The notes beneath the pieces are model-generated. The model saw nothing but the letters and a program-made list of their open reading frames with translations. It was not told where the DNA came from and searched no databases. 64,000 bases of DNA from the NCBI RefSeq assembly GCF_022669155.1, contig NZ_JALBVB010000034.1, positions 55,682-119,681 of the forward strand, in the 5' to 3' direction. Position 1 is the first letter of the stretch; every line of letters starts with the position of its first letter. The translations under genes were made by a program, and so were the position numbers. Origin of the DNA: Kineococcus sp. TRM81007 (lineage in GTDB: Bacteria; Actinomycetota; Actinomycetes; Actinomycetales; Kineococcaceae). Positions 43,509 to 52,911 of this stretch are shown here, piece after piece.

Positions 43509-44701
43509 ACGGCGTGGAGGCGTTCCGCGTCGCGCTGGACGCCCTGCGCGGCAACCGCCTGCGCAGCCTGCTGACCACCCTTGGCATCGTCATCGGCATC
43601 GCCGCGGTCATCGTCGTCGTCTCCATCGGCGCCGGCGCCCGCGAGCGCATCGAGTCCCAGGTCGAGGGCCTGGGTTCCAACCTCGTGCTCGTCGTGCCCG
43701 GCGAGTTCGACCCGAACAACCTCGCCGCCGGCGCCGCGGCCGCCTCCACCCTGCAGCGCGAGGACGCTGAGGTCCTCGCCGAGGTCACCGGCGACCCGGG
43801 CGCCGTCACCGCCCGCCTCACCTCCGGTGCCCAGGTGCGCGCCGGCGGCGTCGAGCGGTTCGTCACCGTCCAGGGCACCGACGAGAACCTGCCCGAGGTG
43901 TTCACCCGCCCGGTCGCCTCCGGGCAGTACTTCACCGGCACCGACGTCGACGCCCGCCGCCGGGTGGCCGTGCTCGGCTCGCGCGCCGCCGAGGACCTCT
44001 TCCCCGGCGCCGAGGCGGTGGGGCGGCAGATCACCGTGTCCGGCACCCGCTTCCGCGTCGTCGGCGTGCTCGCCGAGCAGGGCGAGTCCTTCGGCGTCTC
44101 CCAGGACAACGAGGTCCACGTGCCCCTCACGGTGGCCCAGCGCCTGCTGGGCCTGCAGCGGGTGGACGCCTTCGCGGTGAAGGCCCCCGGCGCGGACGCC
44201 GTGCCGGAACTGGCGCGCGACCTGCGGGCCGCGCTGGAGGCCGAGTACCCCGACCAGGCCTTCAGCGCCGTCACCCAGACGCAGGTCCTCGGCGTCGTCG
44301 GCGAGATCCTCGGCCTGCTCACCGCCGTGCTCGCCGCGATCGCCGCCATCTCCCTGCTCGTCGGCGGCGTCGGGGTGTCCAACATCATGCTCGTCTCGGT
44401 GCGCGAGCGGACCCGCGAGATCGGCCTGCGCAAGGCCCTGGGCGCGCGCCAGCGCGACGTGCTCGTGCAGTTCCTCGTCGAGGCGGTGCTGCTGACCAGC
44501 GTCGGCGGCGTCATCGGCATCGTCATCGGCCTGTCCGGCTCCCTGCTGGTGGACCGCTTCTCCCCGTTGCCGGCCAGCGTGGAGTGGTGGAGCCCGGTGG
44601 TCGCGTTCGCCGTCTCCGCCGCCGTCGGCGTCTTCTTCGGCGTCTTCCCCGCCCGCCGCGCCGGCCGGCTGGACCCGGTGGTCGCCCTGCGCGCCGACTG
44701 A
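43505..44701 (+). CDS. MacB-type ABC transporter permease
   Basis: A 398-residue permease with the MacB topology: an N-terminal transmembrane helix (about 20-42, 'LLTTLGIVIGIAAVIVVVSIG'-like), a periplasmic MacB_PCD domain (about 45-265), then FtsX-type helices (about 275-300, 325-350, 360-385). 'GVGVSNIMLVSVRERTREIG' and 'LRKALGARQRDVL' are the conserved coupling region. GTGA overlap with the ATPase gene. The operon is a complete MacA-MacB(ATPase)-MacB(permease) efflux set; cargo unknown. Confidence 0.92.
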
Positions 44702-44777
44702 GCCGCGGAACCCCGCACCAGCACCGGCCCCGAGGCGGCCGGTGGTGACCGGACCGGCGGCGCGCGCACCCGCCCCG

Positions 44778-44783
44778 TAGGGT
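44778..44783 (+). promoter_or_regulatory. -10-like TAGGGT for leaderless dop start
   Basis: TAGGGT ends 6 bases before GTG 44790. Confidence 0.55.
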
Positions 44784-44789
44784 CGAGGA

Positions 44790-46430
44790 GTGAGCGTGCG
44801 CAGGGTGACCGGCCTGGAGACCGAGTACGGCATCTCGGTGCCCGGGGACCCCGGCGCCAACCCGATGCTGCTGTCGGCGCAGGTCGTCAACGCCTACGCG
44901 GCGCCCGCCACCGGCTCGATGGGCGCGGCGCTGCGCACCCGCTGGGACTACGAGGACGAGGCACCGCTGCGCGACGCGCGCGGCTTCGAGCTGCAGCGCA
45001 CCGCCGCGCACCCCTCCCAGCTGACCGACGCCCCCGCCCGCGGCGACGCCCACGGCCGCCGGCGCGGCGGCGCGGGGGAGCGGGGCGAGCGCCGCACCGC
45101 GCCCAGCACCCCCGACGTGGCCGGCGCCGAGGCCGAGGACCCCACGACGGCCAACGTCGTCCTCACCAACGGCGCGCGCTTCTACGTCGACCACGCCCAC
45201 CCGGAGTACTCCTCCCCGGAGGTGCTCACCCCCCGCGACGCGGTGCGCTACGACCGCGCCGGCGAACGGGTCCTGCTGGAGGCGCTGCGCCGCGTGGCAG
45301 CCACCCCGGGCCTGACACCGGTGACGATCTACAAGAACAACACCGACGGCAAGGGCGCCTCCTACGGCACCCACGAGAACTACCTGATGGACCGCACCAC
45401 CCCCTTCACCGACGTGGTGCGCCACCTCGTCCCGTTCTTCGTCTCCCGGCAGGTGATCGCCGGCGCCGGACGCGTCGGCATCGGGCAGGACTCCGCCCGG
45501 CCCGGCTTCCAGATCAGCCAGCGCGCGGACTTCTTCGAGGTCGAGGTCGGCCTGGAGACCACGATGAAGCGGCCCATCATCAACACCCGCGACGAACCGC
45601 ACGCCACCGCCGAGAAGTACCGGCGCCTGCACGTCATCGTCGGCGACGCCACCATGTGCGAGGTCGCCACCCTGCTGAAGGTCGGCACCACCTCCCTGGT
45701 GCTGGAGATGCTGGAGGCCGGGGCGCTCGCGGGCGGCCCGGCCGGCGACCTGCAGCTGAGCGAGCCGGTGCGCGCCCTGCACGAGGTCTCCCACGACCCG
45801 GGCCTGACGCACCTGGTGCGCCTGCGCGACGGCCGGCGCATGAGCGCCCTGCAGCTGCAGCGCGCCTACTTCGAGGCCGCCGCCGCCTTCGTGGAGGACC
45901 GCTCCGGCCCCGACACCGACGCCGACACCCGCGAGGTCCTCGCGCTGTGGGACGACGTGCTCGGCAAGCTCGAGCGCGACGTCTTCTCCGCCGCCCGCCA
46001 GGTCGACTGGGTCGCCAAGCTGCGCCTGCTGGAGGGCTACCGCTCCCGCGACGGGCTGGGCTGGGACAGCCACCGGCTGCAGGCGGTGGACCTGCAGTGG
46101 TCCGACGTGCGACCCGAGAAGGGCCTGTACCACCGCCTGGCCGCGCGCGGTCAGGTCGACCGCCTCGTCACCGACGAGGCCGTCGAGCACGCCGTGGCCC
46201 ACCCCCCGGAGGACACCCGCGCGTACTTCCGCGGCGAGTGCCTGGCCCGCTACGGCGCCCGGGTGGCCGCGGCCAGCTGGGACTCGGTGATCTTCGACGT
46301 GCCCGGTCGCGGTGCCCTGCAGCGGGTGCCCACCCTGGAGCCGCTGCGCGGCACCCGCGAGCACGTCGGGGCTCTGCTGGACCGCTGCGCCACGGCCGAG
46401 GAGCTCGTCGCCGCCCTCACCGGCTCCTGA
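44790..46430 (+). CDS. dop: deamidase/depupylase of Pup (Dop)
   Basis: A 546-residue enzyme of the carboxylate-amine ligase fold. It deamidates the C-terminal Gln of Pup to Glu and removes Pup from substrates. The N-terminal 'TGLETEYGI' holds the ATP/Mg Glu (Glu10). '[15 protein letters not shown]' carries the catalytic Asp near residue 134. '[19 protein letters not shown]', '[20 protein letters not shown]' and '[15 protein letters not shown]' are conserved. It is about 40 residues longer than the M. tuberculosis protein as I recall it. The extra length is an Arg/Gly-rich insert (about 78-115) next to the Dop loop. Leaderless GTG. Confidence 0.95.
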   Translation: MSVRRVTGLETEYGISVPGDPGANPMLLSAQVVNAYAAPATGSMGAALRTRWDYEDEAPLRDARGFELQRTAAHPSQLTDAPARGDAHGRRRGGAGERGERRTAPSTPDVAGAEAEDPTTANVVLTNGARFYVDHAHPEYSSPEVLTPRDAVRYDRAGERVLLEALRRVAATPGLTPVTIYKNNTDGKGASYGTHENYLMDRTTPFTDVVRHLVPFFVSRQVIAGAGRVGIGQDSARPGFQISQRADFFEVEVGLETTMKRPIINTRDEPHATAEKYRRLHVIVGDATMCEVATLLKVGTTSLVLEMLEAGALAGGPAGDLQLSEPVRALHEVSHDPGLTHLVRLRDGRRMSALQLQRAYFEAAAAFVEDRSGPDTDADTREVLALWDDVLGKLERDVFSAARQVDWVAKLRLLEGYRSRDGLGWDSHRLQAVDLQWSDVRPEKGLYHRLAARGQVDRLVTDEAVEHAVAHPPEDTRAYFRGECLARYGARVAAASWDSVIFDVPGRGALQRVPTLEPLRGTREHVGALLDRCATAEELVAALTGS

Positions 46431-46449
46431 CCACGACCCGACCGCGATC

Positions 46450-46493
46450 CGACCACGGCCCGACCACGGCCCGACCACGGCCCGGCCACGGCC
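46450..46493. repeat. four tandem copies of an 11-bp unit before pup
   Basis: CGACCACGGCC at 46450, 46461, 46472 and (one mismatch) 46483, with degenerate copies from 46431. It fills the space between dop and the pup promoter. Confidence 0.85.
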
Positions 46494-46537
46494 CGACCCG
46501 CCGCCCGGACACCGGGGCGCGCGCGGCCCGGCCGGGT

Positions 46538-46543
46538 TAGTGT
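46538..46543 (+). promoter_or_regulatory. -10-like TAGTGT for pup
   Basis: TAGTGT would place the transcript start near 46550, giving pup a ~50-base leader unlike its neighbours. Confidence 0.5.
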
Positions 46544-46544
46544 C

Positions 46545-46576
46545 GTCAGCACTCCGGCCGTGCGGCCGGTGCTGAC
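46545..46576 (+). promoter_or_regulatory. stem-loop in the pup 5' leader
   Basis: GTCAGCAC (46545-46552) pairs with GTGCTGAC (46569-46576), and the interior CCGGCCG/CGGCCGG extends the stem with a small bulge. It begins at or just before the predicted transcript start and precedes the GGGGGAG ribosome site (46587). Confidence 0.5.
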
Positions 46577-46600
46577 CGAGACGTCAGGGGGAGCCAGCCG

Positions 46601-46798
46601 ATGCCTGGACAAGAGCAGCAGCGCCCGAGCCGCCGCGAGGACGAGCCGGAGGAGACCCCCGCCGTGCCCGCGCAGGCCACGGCCCAGGTCAAGGAGAGCG
46701 ACGCCGAGGTCGACGCCCTCCTGGACGAGATCGACGACGTCCTGGAGTCCAACTCCGAGGAGTTCGTGCGCGGCTTCGTGCAGAAGGGCGGCCAGTAG
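46601..46798 (+). CDS. pup: prokaryotic ubiquitin-like protein Pup
   Basis: A 65-residue intrinsically disordered modifier. It ends Gly63-Gly64-Gln65, so Dop must deamidate the terminal Gln to Glu before PafA can attach it to substrate lysines. Residues about 30-60 ('[20 protein letters not shown]') form the helix that binds the Mpa coiled coil. The N-terminal 20 residues are flexible and start unfolding in the ATPase. Lys31 and Lys62 are the only lysines. ATG 46601 with a GGGGGAG Shine-Dalgarno. Confidence 0.97.
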   Translation: MPGQEQQRPSRREDEPEETPAVPAQATAQVKESDAEVDALLDEIDDVLESNSEEFVRGFVQKGGQ

Positions 46799-46885
46799 GC
46801 CGGACCGGGGAGTCGGACCGGACGGCCGGCGGGGCGGGCGCGCCGCCCCGCCGGCGGCTCCCCGGCGCGCCCGGGAGCCGCCGGG

Positions 46886-46891
46886 TAGGGT
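46886..46891 (+). promoter_or_regulatory. -10-like TAGGGT for leaderless prcB start
   Basis: TAGGGT ends 7 bases before GTG 46899, a second promoter inside the pup-prcBA-pafA cluster. Confidence 0.55.
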
Positions 46892-46898
46892 CGAGCGG

Positions 46899-47798
46899 GT
46901 GAGCCAGGACCCCAGCGGACGGCTCCCGGCGGCGTTCCTCGTGCCGGGCTCCTCGTCCTTCACCGACTTCGTGCGAGACCACGCCCCCGAGGTGCTGCCC
47001 GGCGCCCGGCGCCTGCCCGCCGCCGGCACCGGTGCGCTGACCGGCGGCCCCGGCGCGGGCCAGCCGCCGCACGCCACCACCATTGTGGCGATCGTGTCCG
47101 CCGACGGCGTCGTCGTGGCCGGCGACCGGCGCGCCACCGCCGGCAACGTCATCGCCCAGCGCGACATCGAGAAGGTCTTCCCCGCCGACGACCACTCCTG
47201 CGTGGGCATCGCCGGCACCGCCGGGCTCGCGATCGAGATGGTGCGCCTGTTCCAGGTCGAGCTCGAGCACTTCGAGAAGCTCGAGGGCGCCCTGATGTCC
47301 TTCGAGGGCAAGGCGAACCGCCTCTCCGCGATGATCCGCGGGAACCTCGGCCTGGCGATGCAGGGCCTGGCCGTGGTCCCGGTGTTCGCCGGCTACGACC
47401 TGGCCGAGGGCCGCGGGCGCATCGTCAGCTACGACGTCACCGGCGGCCGCTACGAGGAGGTCGACCACCACGCCGTCGGCTCCGGCTCCGTCTTCGCCCG
47501 CGGCGCGCTGAAGAAGCTGTTCCGCCCCGGCATGAGCGGTGACGAGGCCGTGCGGGTGGCCGTGGAGGCGCTGTGGGACGCCGCCGACGACGACTCCGCC
47601 ACCGGCGGCCCGGACCTGCTGCGCCGCATCTGGCCCGTCGTGGCCCAGGTCACCGCCGACGGTTTCCGCCGCCTGGGCGAGGACGAGCTCGCCGAGGTCG
47701 TCCAGGACGTCGTGGCCGGCCGCACCGGCAACCCCGGCGGCAACCCGCTGGCCGGCACGACACGGACGTCCGCGCAGCAGGGAGGTGCCACCGCATGA
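46899..47798 (+). CDS. prcB: 20S proteasome beta subunit (PrcB)
   Basis: A 299-residue precursor of the catalytic beta ring. A 59-residue propeptide is followed by '[20 protein letters not shown]'. The first Thr of TTIVA (Thr60) should become the N-terminal nucleophile after autocleavage. The P1 residue is Ala rather than the Gly I recall in M. tuberculosis. Lys in 'DIEKVFP' and '[19 protein letters not shown]' are typical of the fold. The start is GTG 46899 with a leaderless promoter. Its stop overlaps prcA (ATGA). Confidence 0.96.
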   Translation: MSQDPSGRLPAAFLVPGSSSFTDFVRDHAPEVLPGARRLPAAGTGALTGGPGAGQPPHATTIVAIVSADGVVVAGDRRATAGNVIAQRDIEKVFPADDHSCVGIAGTAGLAIEMVRLFQVELEHFEKLEGALMSFEGKANRLSAMIRGNLGLAMQGLAVVPVFAGYDLAEGRGRIVSYDVTGGRYEEVDHHAVGSGSVFARGALKKLFRPGMSGDEAVRVAVEALWDAADDDSATGGPDLLRRIWPVVAQVTADGFRRLGEDELAEVVQDVVAGRTGNPGGNPLAGTTRTSAQQGGATA

Positions 47799-48619
47799 GC
47801 GTGCCGTTCTACGTCTCGCCCGAGCAGGTGATGAAGGACAAGGCCGACTTCGCGCGCAAGGGCATCGCCCGCGGGCGGGCGGTCGTCGTCGTCGCCTGCG
47901 CCGACGGCATCGTCTTCGCCTCCGAGAACGCCTCCAGGGCCCTGCACAAGATCTCCGAGGTCTACGACCGCGTCGCCTTCGCCGCCGTCGGCAAGTACAA
48001 CGAGTTCGAGAACCTGCGCGTGGCCGGGGTGCGCTACGCCGACCTGCGCGGCTACTCCTACGACCGCAGCGACGTCACCGCCCGCGGTCTGGCCAACGCC
48101 TACGCGCAGACCCTGGGCACCATCTTCACCACCGAGTCCAAGCCGTACGAGGTCGAGCTCGTCGTCGCCGAGGTCGGCGCCACCGCCGACCAGGACCAGG
48201 TGTACCGGCTCACCTACGACGGCTCCGTGGCCGACGAGCACGGCTACGTCGCCATGGGCGGTTCCGCCGAGCAGATCACCGCTCACCTCGCCGAGCGCTG
48301 GCAGCCGGGCATGGACCTGCCCGCCGCCCTGCGCCTGGCCGTGCGGGCCCTCGGCTCCGACGCCGCCGCGGCCGCCGCCGGCTCCGGTCCGCGCGCCATC
48401 GCCACCGACCAGCTCGAGGTCGCCGTCCTCGAACGCGCCCGCACCCGCCGCACCTTCCGCCGCCTGGGCGCGCCCGCGCTGGCGGACCTGCTGGGCACCG
48501 GCGGCACGGACGCCGGGACCGGCTCCGGCACGGAGCCCGGGGCGGGGGAGAGCACCGGCGCACCCGACGGCGGCACCGCCGTGCCCGGCCCCGACACCCC
48601 GCCCGAACCCCCCGCCTGA
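47795..48619 (+). CDS. prcA: 20S proteasome alpha subunit (PrcA)
   Basis: A 274-residue subunit of the outer rings that gate the chamber and dock Mpa. '[20 protein letters not shown]' is the gating N-terminus, '[23 protein letters not shown]' and '[19 protein letters not shown]' form the fold core. The last ~45 residues are a Gly/Pro/Thr-rich tail, longer than needed for assembly. ATG 47795 overlaps the prcB stop and has a GGGAGG Shine-Dalgarno inside prcB, so alpha and beta subunits are made together. Confidence 0.96.
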   Translation: MSVPFYVSPEQVMKDKADFARKGIARGRAVVVVACADGIVFASENASRALHKISEVYDRVAFAAVGKYNEFENLRVAGVRYADLRGYSYDRSDVTARGLANAYAQTLGTIFTTESKPYEVELVVAEVGATADQDQVYRLTYDGSVADEHGYVAMGGSAEQITAHLAERWQPGMDLPAALRLAVRALGSDAAAAAAGSGPRAIATDQLEVAVLERARTRRTFRRLGAPALADLLGTGGTDAGTGSGTEPGAGESTGAPDGGTAVPGPDTPPEPPA

Positions 48620-48674
48620 ACCCCCGCCTGAGGGGCCGGCGCACCAGCCGCCGGAACACCCACCGGCACCCCGT

Positions 48675-48710
48675 CGGCCCGGTAGCGCGTTTCACAGCGC
48701 TACCGGGCCG
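48675..48710. terminator. 14-bp perfect stem-loop between prcA and pafA
   Basis: Arms 48675-48688 (CGGCCCGGTAGCGC) and 48697-48710 pair exactly around an 8-base loop GTTTCACA. It lies 56 bases after prcA and 10 bases before the pafA -10 element. Likely a terminator or attenuator, and operator use is possible. Confidence 0.7.
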
Positions 48711-48719
48711 TTCCGCACC

Positions 48720-48725
48720 TATGGT
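48720..48725 (+). promoter_or_regulatory. -10-like TATGGT for leaderless pafA start
   Basis: TATGGT ends 6 bases before ATG 48732, just after the stem-loop. Confidence 0.55.
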
Positions 48726-48731
48726 GGGCAG

Positions 48732-50093
48732 ATGGACCGCCGGATCTTCGGGTTGGAGACCGAGTTCGGCGTCACCTGTGCCTTCGAGGGCCAGCGCAAG
48801 CTGTCCCCGGACGAGGTGGCCCGGTACTTGTTCCGCAAGGTCGTCTCGTGGGGACGCTCGAGCAACGTCTTCCTGCGCAACGGCGCCCGCCTGTACCTCG
48901 ACGTCGGCTCGCACCCCGAGTACGCCTCACCGGAGTGCGACGACGTGCGCCAGCTCGTCGTGCACGACCGCGCCGGCGAACGCACCCTCGAGGGCCTGCT
49001 CGTCGACGCCGAGCGCCGCCTGGAGGAGGAGGGCATCGCCGGGGAGGTGTTCCTCTTCAAGAACAACACCGACTCCGCCGGCAACTCCTACGGCTGCCAC
49101 GAGAACTACCTCGTCTCCCGCCACGGCGAGTTCGGGCGCCTGTCCGACGTCCTCATCCCGTTCCTGGTCTCCCGCCAGCTCGTCGTCGGCGCCGGCAAGG
49201 TCGTGCAGACCCCCCGCGGGGCCACCTACTCCCTGTCCCAGCGCGCCGACCACATCTGGGAAGGCGTCTCCAGCGCCACCACCCGCTCCCGCCCCATCAT
49301 CAACACCCGCGACGAACCCCACGCCGACGCCGAGAAGTACCGTCGCCTGCACGTCATCGTCGGCGACTCCAACATGTCCGAGACCACCACCATGCTCAAG
49401 CTCGGCTCCACCGACCTGGTGCTGCGCATGGTCGAGGAGGGCGTGCCGCTGCGGGAGATGACGCTGGAGAACCCCATCCGCGCCATCCGCGAGATCAGCC
49501 ACGACCCCACCGGCCGCCGCCCCGTGCGCCTGGCCAACGGCCGCGAGGCCAGCGCCCTGCAGATCCAGGAGGAGTACCTCACCAAGGCCAAGGACTTCGT
49601 CGAGTCCCGCGGCCTGCACACCCCCACGATCAAGCGCGTCCTGGACCTGTGGGAGCGCGCCCTGCGCGCCGTGGCCACCGGCGACCTCGGCCTCGTCGAC
49701 CGCGAGGTCGACTGGGTCATCAAGAAGAAGCTGCTGGACCGCTACATGGCCAAGCACGACCTGGACCTGACCAGCCCGCGCATCGCCCGCCTGGACCTGG
49801 CCTACCACGACATCCACCGCGGCCGCGGCCTGCACTACCTGCTCGCCGCCCGCGGCATGGCCGAGCGCGTCTGCTCCGACATCGAGGTCTTCGAAGCCCT
49901 CTCCGTGCCCCCGCAGACCACCCGCGCCAAGCTGCGCGGCGACTTCGTGCGCGCAGCCCAGGACAAGCGCCGCGACTTCACCGTCGACTGGGTGCACCTG
50001 AAGCTCAACGACCAGGCCCAGCGCACCGTGCTGTGCAAGGACCCCTTCCGCTCCGTCGACGACCGCGTCGAGCGCCTCATCGCCAGCATGTGA
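48732..50093 (+). CDS. pafA: Pup-protein ligase PafA
   Basis: A 453-residue glutamine-synthetase-like ligase that activates the C-terminal Glu of Pup with ATP and forms an isopeptide bond with substrate lysine. 'FGLETEFGV' holds Glu9 and Glu11. The catalytic Asp57 is in '[15 protein letters not shown]'. '[19 protein letters not shown]', '[19 protein letters not shown]' and the C-terminal Pup-binding '[20 protein letters not shown]' are intact. The fold is shared with Dop but it lacks the Dop loop, as expected. Leaderless ATG. Confidence 0.97.
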   Translation: MDRRIFGLETEFGVTCAFEGQRKLSPDEVARYLFRKVVSWGRSSNVFLRNGARLYLDVGSHPEYASPECDDVRQLVVHDRAGERTLEGLLVDAERRLEEEGIAGEVFLFKNNTDSAGNSYGCHENYLVSRHGEFGRLSDVLIPFLVSRQLVVGAGKVVQTPRGATYSLSQRADHIWEGVSSATTRSRPIINTRDEPHADAEKYRRLHVIVGDSNMSETTTMLKLGSTDLVLRMVEEGVPLREMTLENPIRAIREISHDPTGRRPVRLANGREASALQIQEEYLTKAKDFVESRGLHTPTIKRVLDLWERALRAVATGDLGLVDREVDWVIKKKLLDRYMAKHDLDLTSPRIARLDLAYHDIHRGRGLHYLLAARGMAERVCSDIEVFEALSVPPQTTRAKLRGDFVRAAQDKRRDFTVDWVHLKLNDQAQRTVLCKDPFRSVDDRVERLIASM

Positions 50094-50187
50094 CCCCACC
50101 GCACGACCCAGGCACACCCGCGGCACCCCCTCACGCCCCGTCAGCCGGCACCGAGCGACCTGTCAGCCACCGCCCAGGGACCGCGGC

Positions 50188-50193
50188 TAGGGT
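50188..50193 (+). promoter_or_regulatory. -10-like TAGGGT upstream of FKBP lipoprotein gene
   Basis: TAGGGT lies 37 bases before GTG 50231. A short leader with GTGAGGA follows. Confidence 0.4.
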
Positions 50194-50230
50194 GCTGAAG
50201 ACCGATCCCACGACCGTGAGGACCCCCGCC

Positions 50231-51217
50231 GTGCCCCGCCGCATCGCCGCCCTGCCCACCGCCGCCGTGGCGCTCGCCGTCGTCCTGGGCGGCTGCGCCT
50301 CGGAGCCGGAAGCGCCTACGCCCGCGGAGCAGAGCGCCTCGGCCACCGAGCAGGCCACCACCGTCGAGCCGGCCGCCGTCGCCGACCTGCCGGTCACGGT
50401 CACCGGCGAGGCGAACCCCGCCGTCGCCCCCGAGGTGCAGATCACCACGCCGCTGACGGTGGAGGAGACCACCCGCGAAGTCGTCGTGCAGGGCAACGGC
50501 GAGGAGGTCACCGCCCAGGACGAGGTCCAGTTCGCCTACGCCCTGTACGCCGGCTCCACCGGTGAGCTGCTGGACTCCAGCTACGGCGGCACCGACGCCC
50601 GCTTCGAGCTGGCCGACGTCACCAAGGGCATCGCCCGTGGCCTGGTCGGCGCCCACGTCGGCGACCGCCTGGCCATCGCCATCGCCCCCGAGGACGGCTT
50701 CGGCGAGGCCGCCACCCAGTTCGGCAAGGAGGGCGTGGACGCCGAGACCACCTTCGTGCTCGTCGCCGACGTCGTGCGCCTGATCCCCGACCAGGCCACC
50801 GGCGAGCGCGTGGACGCGCCGGCGAACCTGCCCTCCGTGGACGTCGACGAGCAGGGCGTGCCCACCGGCGTCACCGTCTCCGACTCCACCCCGCCCGCCG
50901 ACACCGTCGCGCAGACCCTCATCAGGGGCACCGGCCCCGAGGTCACCAGCGGCATGCGCGTGAAGATGCAGTACGTGGGCGCCACCCTGGCCGACGGGGA
51001 GGTCTTCGAGAGCTCCTGGGACGCCGGCCAGGCGTTCGAGACCACCATCGGCACCGGCCAGGTCATCGCCGGCTGGGACGAGGGCATCGTCGGGCAGACC
51101 GTCGGCAGCCGGGTGCTGCTCGTGATCCCCGCGGCCGACGCGTACGGTGAGAACCCCACCGGCGGCCAGCCCGCGGGCGCGCTGGTGTTCGTCGTGGACA
51201 TCCTCGACGCGTACTGA
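50231..51217 (+). CDS. FKBP-type peptidyl-prolyl isomerase lipoprotein, two FKBP domains
   Basis: A 328-residue exported prolyl isomerase. The signal and lipobox 'AVVLGGCASEP' place the Cys near residue 21. A Thr/Ala linker precedes a first FKBP-like domain (about 75-180, 'DEVQFAYALYAGSTGELLDS', degenerate) and a better conserved second (about 225-328: 'MRVKMQYVGATLADGEVFES', 'VIAGWDEGIVGQTVGSRVLL', 'ALVFVVDILDAY'). It helps fold secreted proteins. The start is uncertain: GTG 50231, with 50216 and 50192 in frame. Followed at once by a cytoplasmic FKBP. Confidence 0.88.
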   Translation: MPRRIAALPTAAVALAVVLGGCASEPEAPTPAEQSASATEQATTVEPAAVADLPVTVTGEANPAVAPEVQITTPLTVEETTREVVVQGNGEEVTAQDEVQFAYALYAGSTGELLDSSYGGTDARFELADVTKGIARGLVGAHVGDRLAIAIAPEDGFGEAATQFGKEGVDAETTFVLVADVVRLIPDQATGERVDAPANLPSVDVDEQGVPTGVTVSDSTPPADTVAQTLIRGTGPEVTSGMRVKMQYVGATLADGEVFESSWDAGQAFETTIGTGQVIAGWDEGIVGQTVGSRVLLVIPAADAYGENPTGGQPAGALVFVVDILDAY

Positions 51218-51247
51218 GGCCCACCCCCACCGACAGGAGCTGCACCC

Positions 51248-51625
51248 TTGACCGAGCGCACCAAGCCCGAGGTCGACTTCCCCGGCGGCGAGCCGCCCAC
51301 GGAGCTGCAGATCACCGACGACATCGTCGGCGACGGCCCCGAGGCCGTCCCCGGCAGCACCGTCAGCGCCCACTACGTCGGTGTGGCCTTCAGCACCGGC
51401 GAGGAGTTCGACGCCTCCTGGAACCGCGGTCAGCCGCTGGACTTCCCCCTGGGGCGCGGCATGGTCATCGCCGGCTGGGACCAGGGCATCGCCGGCATGC
51501 GGGTGGGCGGGCGCCGCACCCTCGTCATCCCGCCGCACCTGGGTTACGGCGACCGCGGCGCCGGTGCGGTCATCAAGCCCGGCGAGACGCTGATCTTCGT
51601 GGTGGACCTCGTCGGCGTCAGCTGA
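51248..51625 (+). CDS. FKBP-type peptidyl-prolyl cis-trans isomerase (cytoplasmic)
   Basis: A 125-residue single-domain FKBP without signal peptide. 'STVSAHYVGVAFSTGEEFDA', 'MVIAGWDQGIAGMRVGGRRT', 'LVIPPHLGYGDRGAGAVIKP' and 'GETLIFVVDLVGV' give a complete active site (Tyr, Phe, Asp, Trp, Ile). TTG 51248 follows AGGAG by 8 bases, 30 bases after the lipoprotein FKBP, so the pair are one operon. Homologues next to pafA/pafBC are common in actinobacteria. Confidence 0.92.
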   Translation: MTERTKPEVDFPGGEPPTELQITDDIVGDGPEAVPGSTVSAHYVGVAFSTGEEFDASWNRGQPLDFPLGRGMVIAGWDQGIAGMRVGGRRTLVIPPHLGYGDRGAGAVIKPGETLIFVVDLVGVS

Positions 51626-51642
51626 CCTGCCCCACCCCGCCC

Positions 51643-51702
51643 GCGACGCCCCGGGCCGCCCACCGGCGGTCCGGGGCGCCCACCGGCGGTCCGGGGCGTC
51701 GC
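51643..51702. terminator. hairpin with 18-base arms between FKBP and DUF3866
   Basis: Arms 51643-51660 and 51685-51702 pair with one G-U-type mismatch. The loop contains a direct repeat of CACCGGCGGTCCGGGGCG, which allows an alternative shorter stem. The genes are convergent. Confidence 0.65.
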
Positions 51703-51752
51703 GCGTCCGCCCCGTCCTCCCGCCCGACCCGCGCACCCCGCGGACGGCCCGC

Positions 51753-52898
51753 TCAGCCGAGCAGCGCGGCGGCGTGCCGGCCGGCGACCGCGGCCGCCAC
51801 GAACGCCGCCCGGTCCTGCTGCGGCCCGCGCCCCATCGTCGACAGCGGCACCGGGCACGCCCCCAGCGCCTCGTCCAGCCCCGCGGTGCCCACCTCGACC
51901 AGGCGGTGCCGGCCCACCGGCGCGCACAACGCCCGCGCCTGCTCGCGCACCCCGTCCCAGAACCCGCCCGCCTCGTCACCCGCGGCGGGCACCGCCACGT
52001 CCACCGGCGCCAGCGCCACCCGCCCCACCGCGGTCGCCGAGTGGTGCGACAGCCCCCGGTGCCGCTCGCGCGCGTCCGCCTGCGAGACCCGCAGCGCCGC
52101 CACCGCCCGCCCGCCCAGCACCGTCGCCGCGTTCAGCGCCTCCCCGGCCGCCACGCCCGAGAACCCCCACCGCGAACCGGTGCCCAGGTTCCCCGGACCC
52201 TGCGCCACCACGAGCACGTCCGCACCGGCCACCAGCCGCGCCGCCAGCATCCCGGTGTGCACGGTGGCCGCCTCCAGGTCACCGCCGAAGCTCTGCCCCG
52301 TGCTCACGCACGCCGCCAGCCACCCCGCCTCCCGCAGCCCCGCCACCGCCCGCGAGAACGCCGCCGGCAGCGCGCCGCCGTCGGTGAGCACGTACACCAC
52401 CCGCGCCCCCGGCTCGTGCGAGCGCACCCCGGCCAGCACCGCCGGCAGCGCCGAGTGCAGGTCCGCCACCACCACCGGGGCGCCGCCCAGGTCGTCCGCC
52501 CCGGCCAGCGCGTCGTGGTGCTCGGACTCCTGCTCGTCCACCCCCAGCACCATCGCCTGCAGCGGCGTGTACCGCGCCTTCACCAGGTGCCCCGGACCCG
52601 CCGGCGGGTCCGCCGGCAGCGCCTCGGGCAGCGCCACCACCATCGCGTACCCGCCCGTGCCCAGCCCGCGCGCCAGCGCCGCGGTGTTCAGCAGCACCCG
52701 GTCCCCGGCGACCGGGCACCCCACCAGCTCCACGTACGCCAGCGCCCGCACCACCGCCCCCGGCGCGTCCGCGGCACCGCCGTCCGCCTCGGGCCCGGCA
52801 GACCCCCGCGGCGCGGTGTCCACCCGCACCTCGCACTCCACCGCACCGGGCCACCGCCGGCGCACCCCCGTCACCGTCCCCGCTCGCCACCGCAGCAC
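51753..52898 (-). CDS. DUF3866 family protein
   Basis: A 381-residue protein conserved in actinobacteria and Firmicutes. The N-terminal small beta domain ('LRWRAGTVTGVRRRWPGAVE', 'YVELVGCPVAGDRVLLNTAA') is followed by 'HLVKARYTPLQAMVLGVDEQ' and a Rossmann-like domain with 'VYVLTDGGALPAAFSRAV', 'VSTGQSFGGDLEAATVHTG' and 'VAQGPGNLGTGSRWGFSG'. These Gly-rich loops suggest a nucleotide or sugar ligand. Function unknown. It recurs near pafBC and FKBP genes. GTG 52898 with minus-strand TAGCCT 7 bases upstream. Confidence 0.88.
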   Translation of the reverse strand: MLRWRAGTVTGVRRRWPGAVECEVRVDTAPRGSAGPEADGGAADAPGAVVRALAYVELVGCPVAGDRVLLNTAALARGLGTGGYAMVVALPEALPADPPAGPGHLVKARYTPLQAMVLGVDEQESEHHDALAGADDLGGAPVVVADLHSALPAVLAGVRSHEPGARVVYVLTDGGALPAAFSRAVAGLREAGWLAACVSTGQSFGGDLEAATVHTGMLAARLVAGADVLVVAQGPGNLGTGSRWGFSGVAAGEALNAATVLGGRAVAALRVSQADARERHRGLSHHSATAVGRVALAPVDVAVPAAGDEAGGFWDGVREQARALCAPVGRHRLVEVGTAGLDEALGACPVPLSTMGRGPQQDRAAFVAAAVAGRHAAALLG

Positions 52899-52905
52899 GC
52901 CGACG

Positions 52906-52911
52906 AGGCTA
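52906..52911 (-). promoter_or_regulatory. -10-like TAGCCT for leaderless DUF3866 start
   Basis: Minus-strand TAGCCT ends 7 bases before GTG 52898. Confidence 0.5.
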
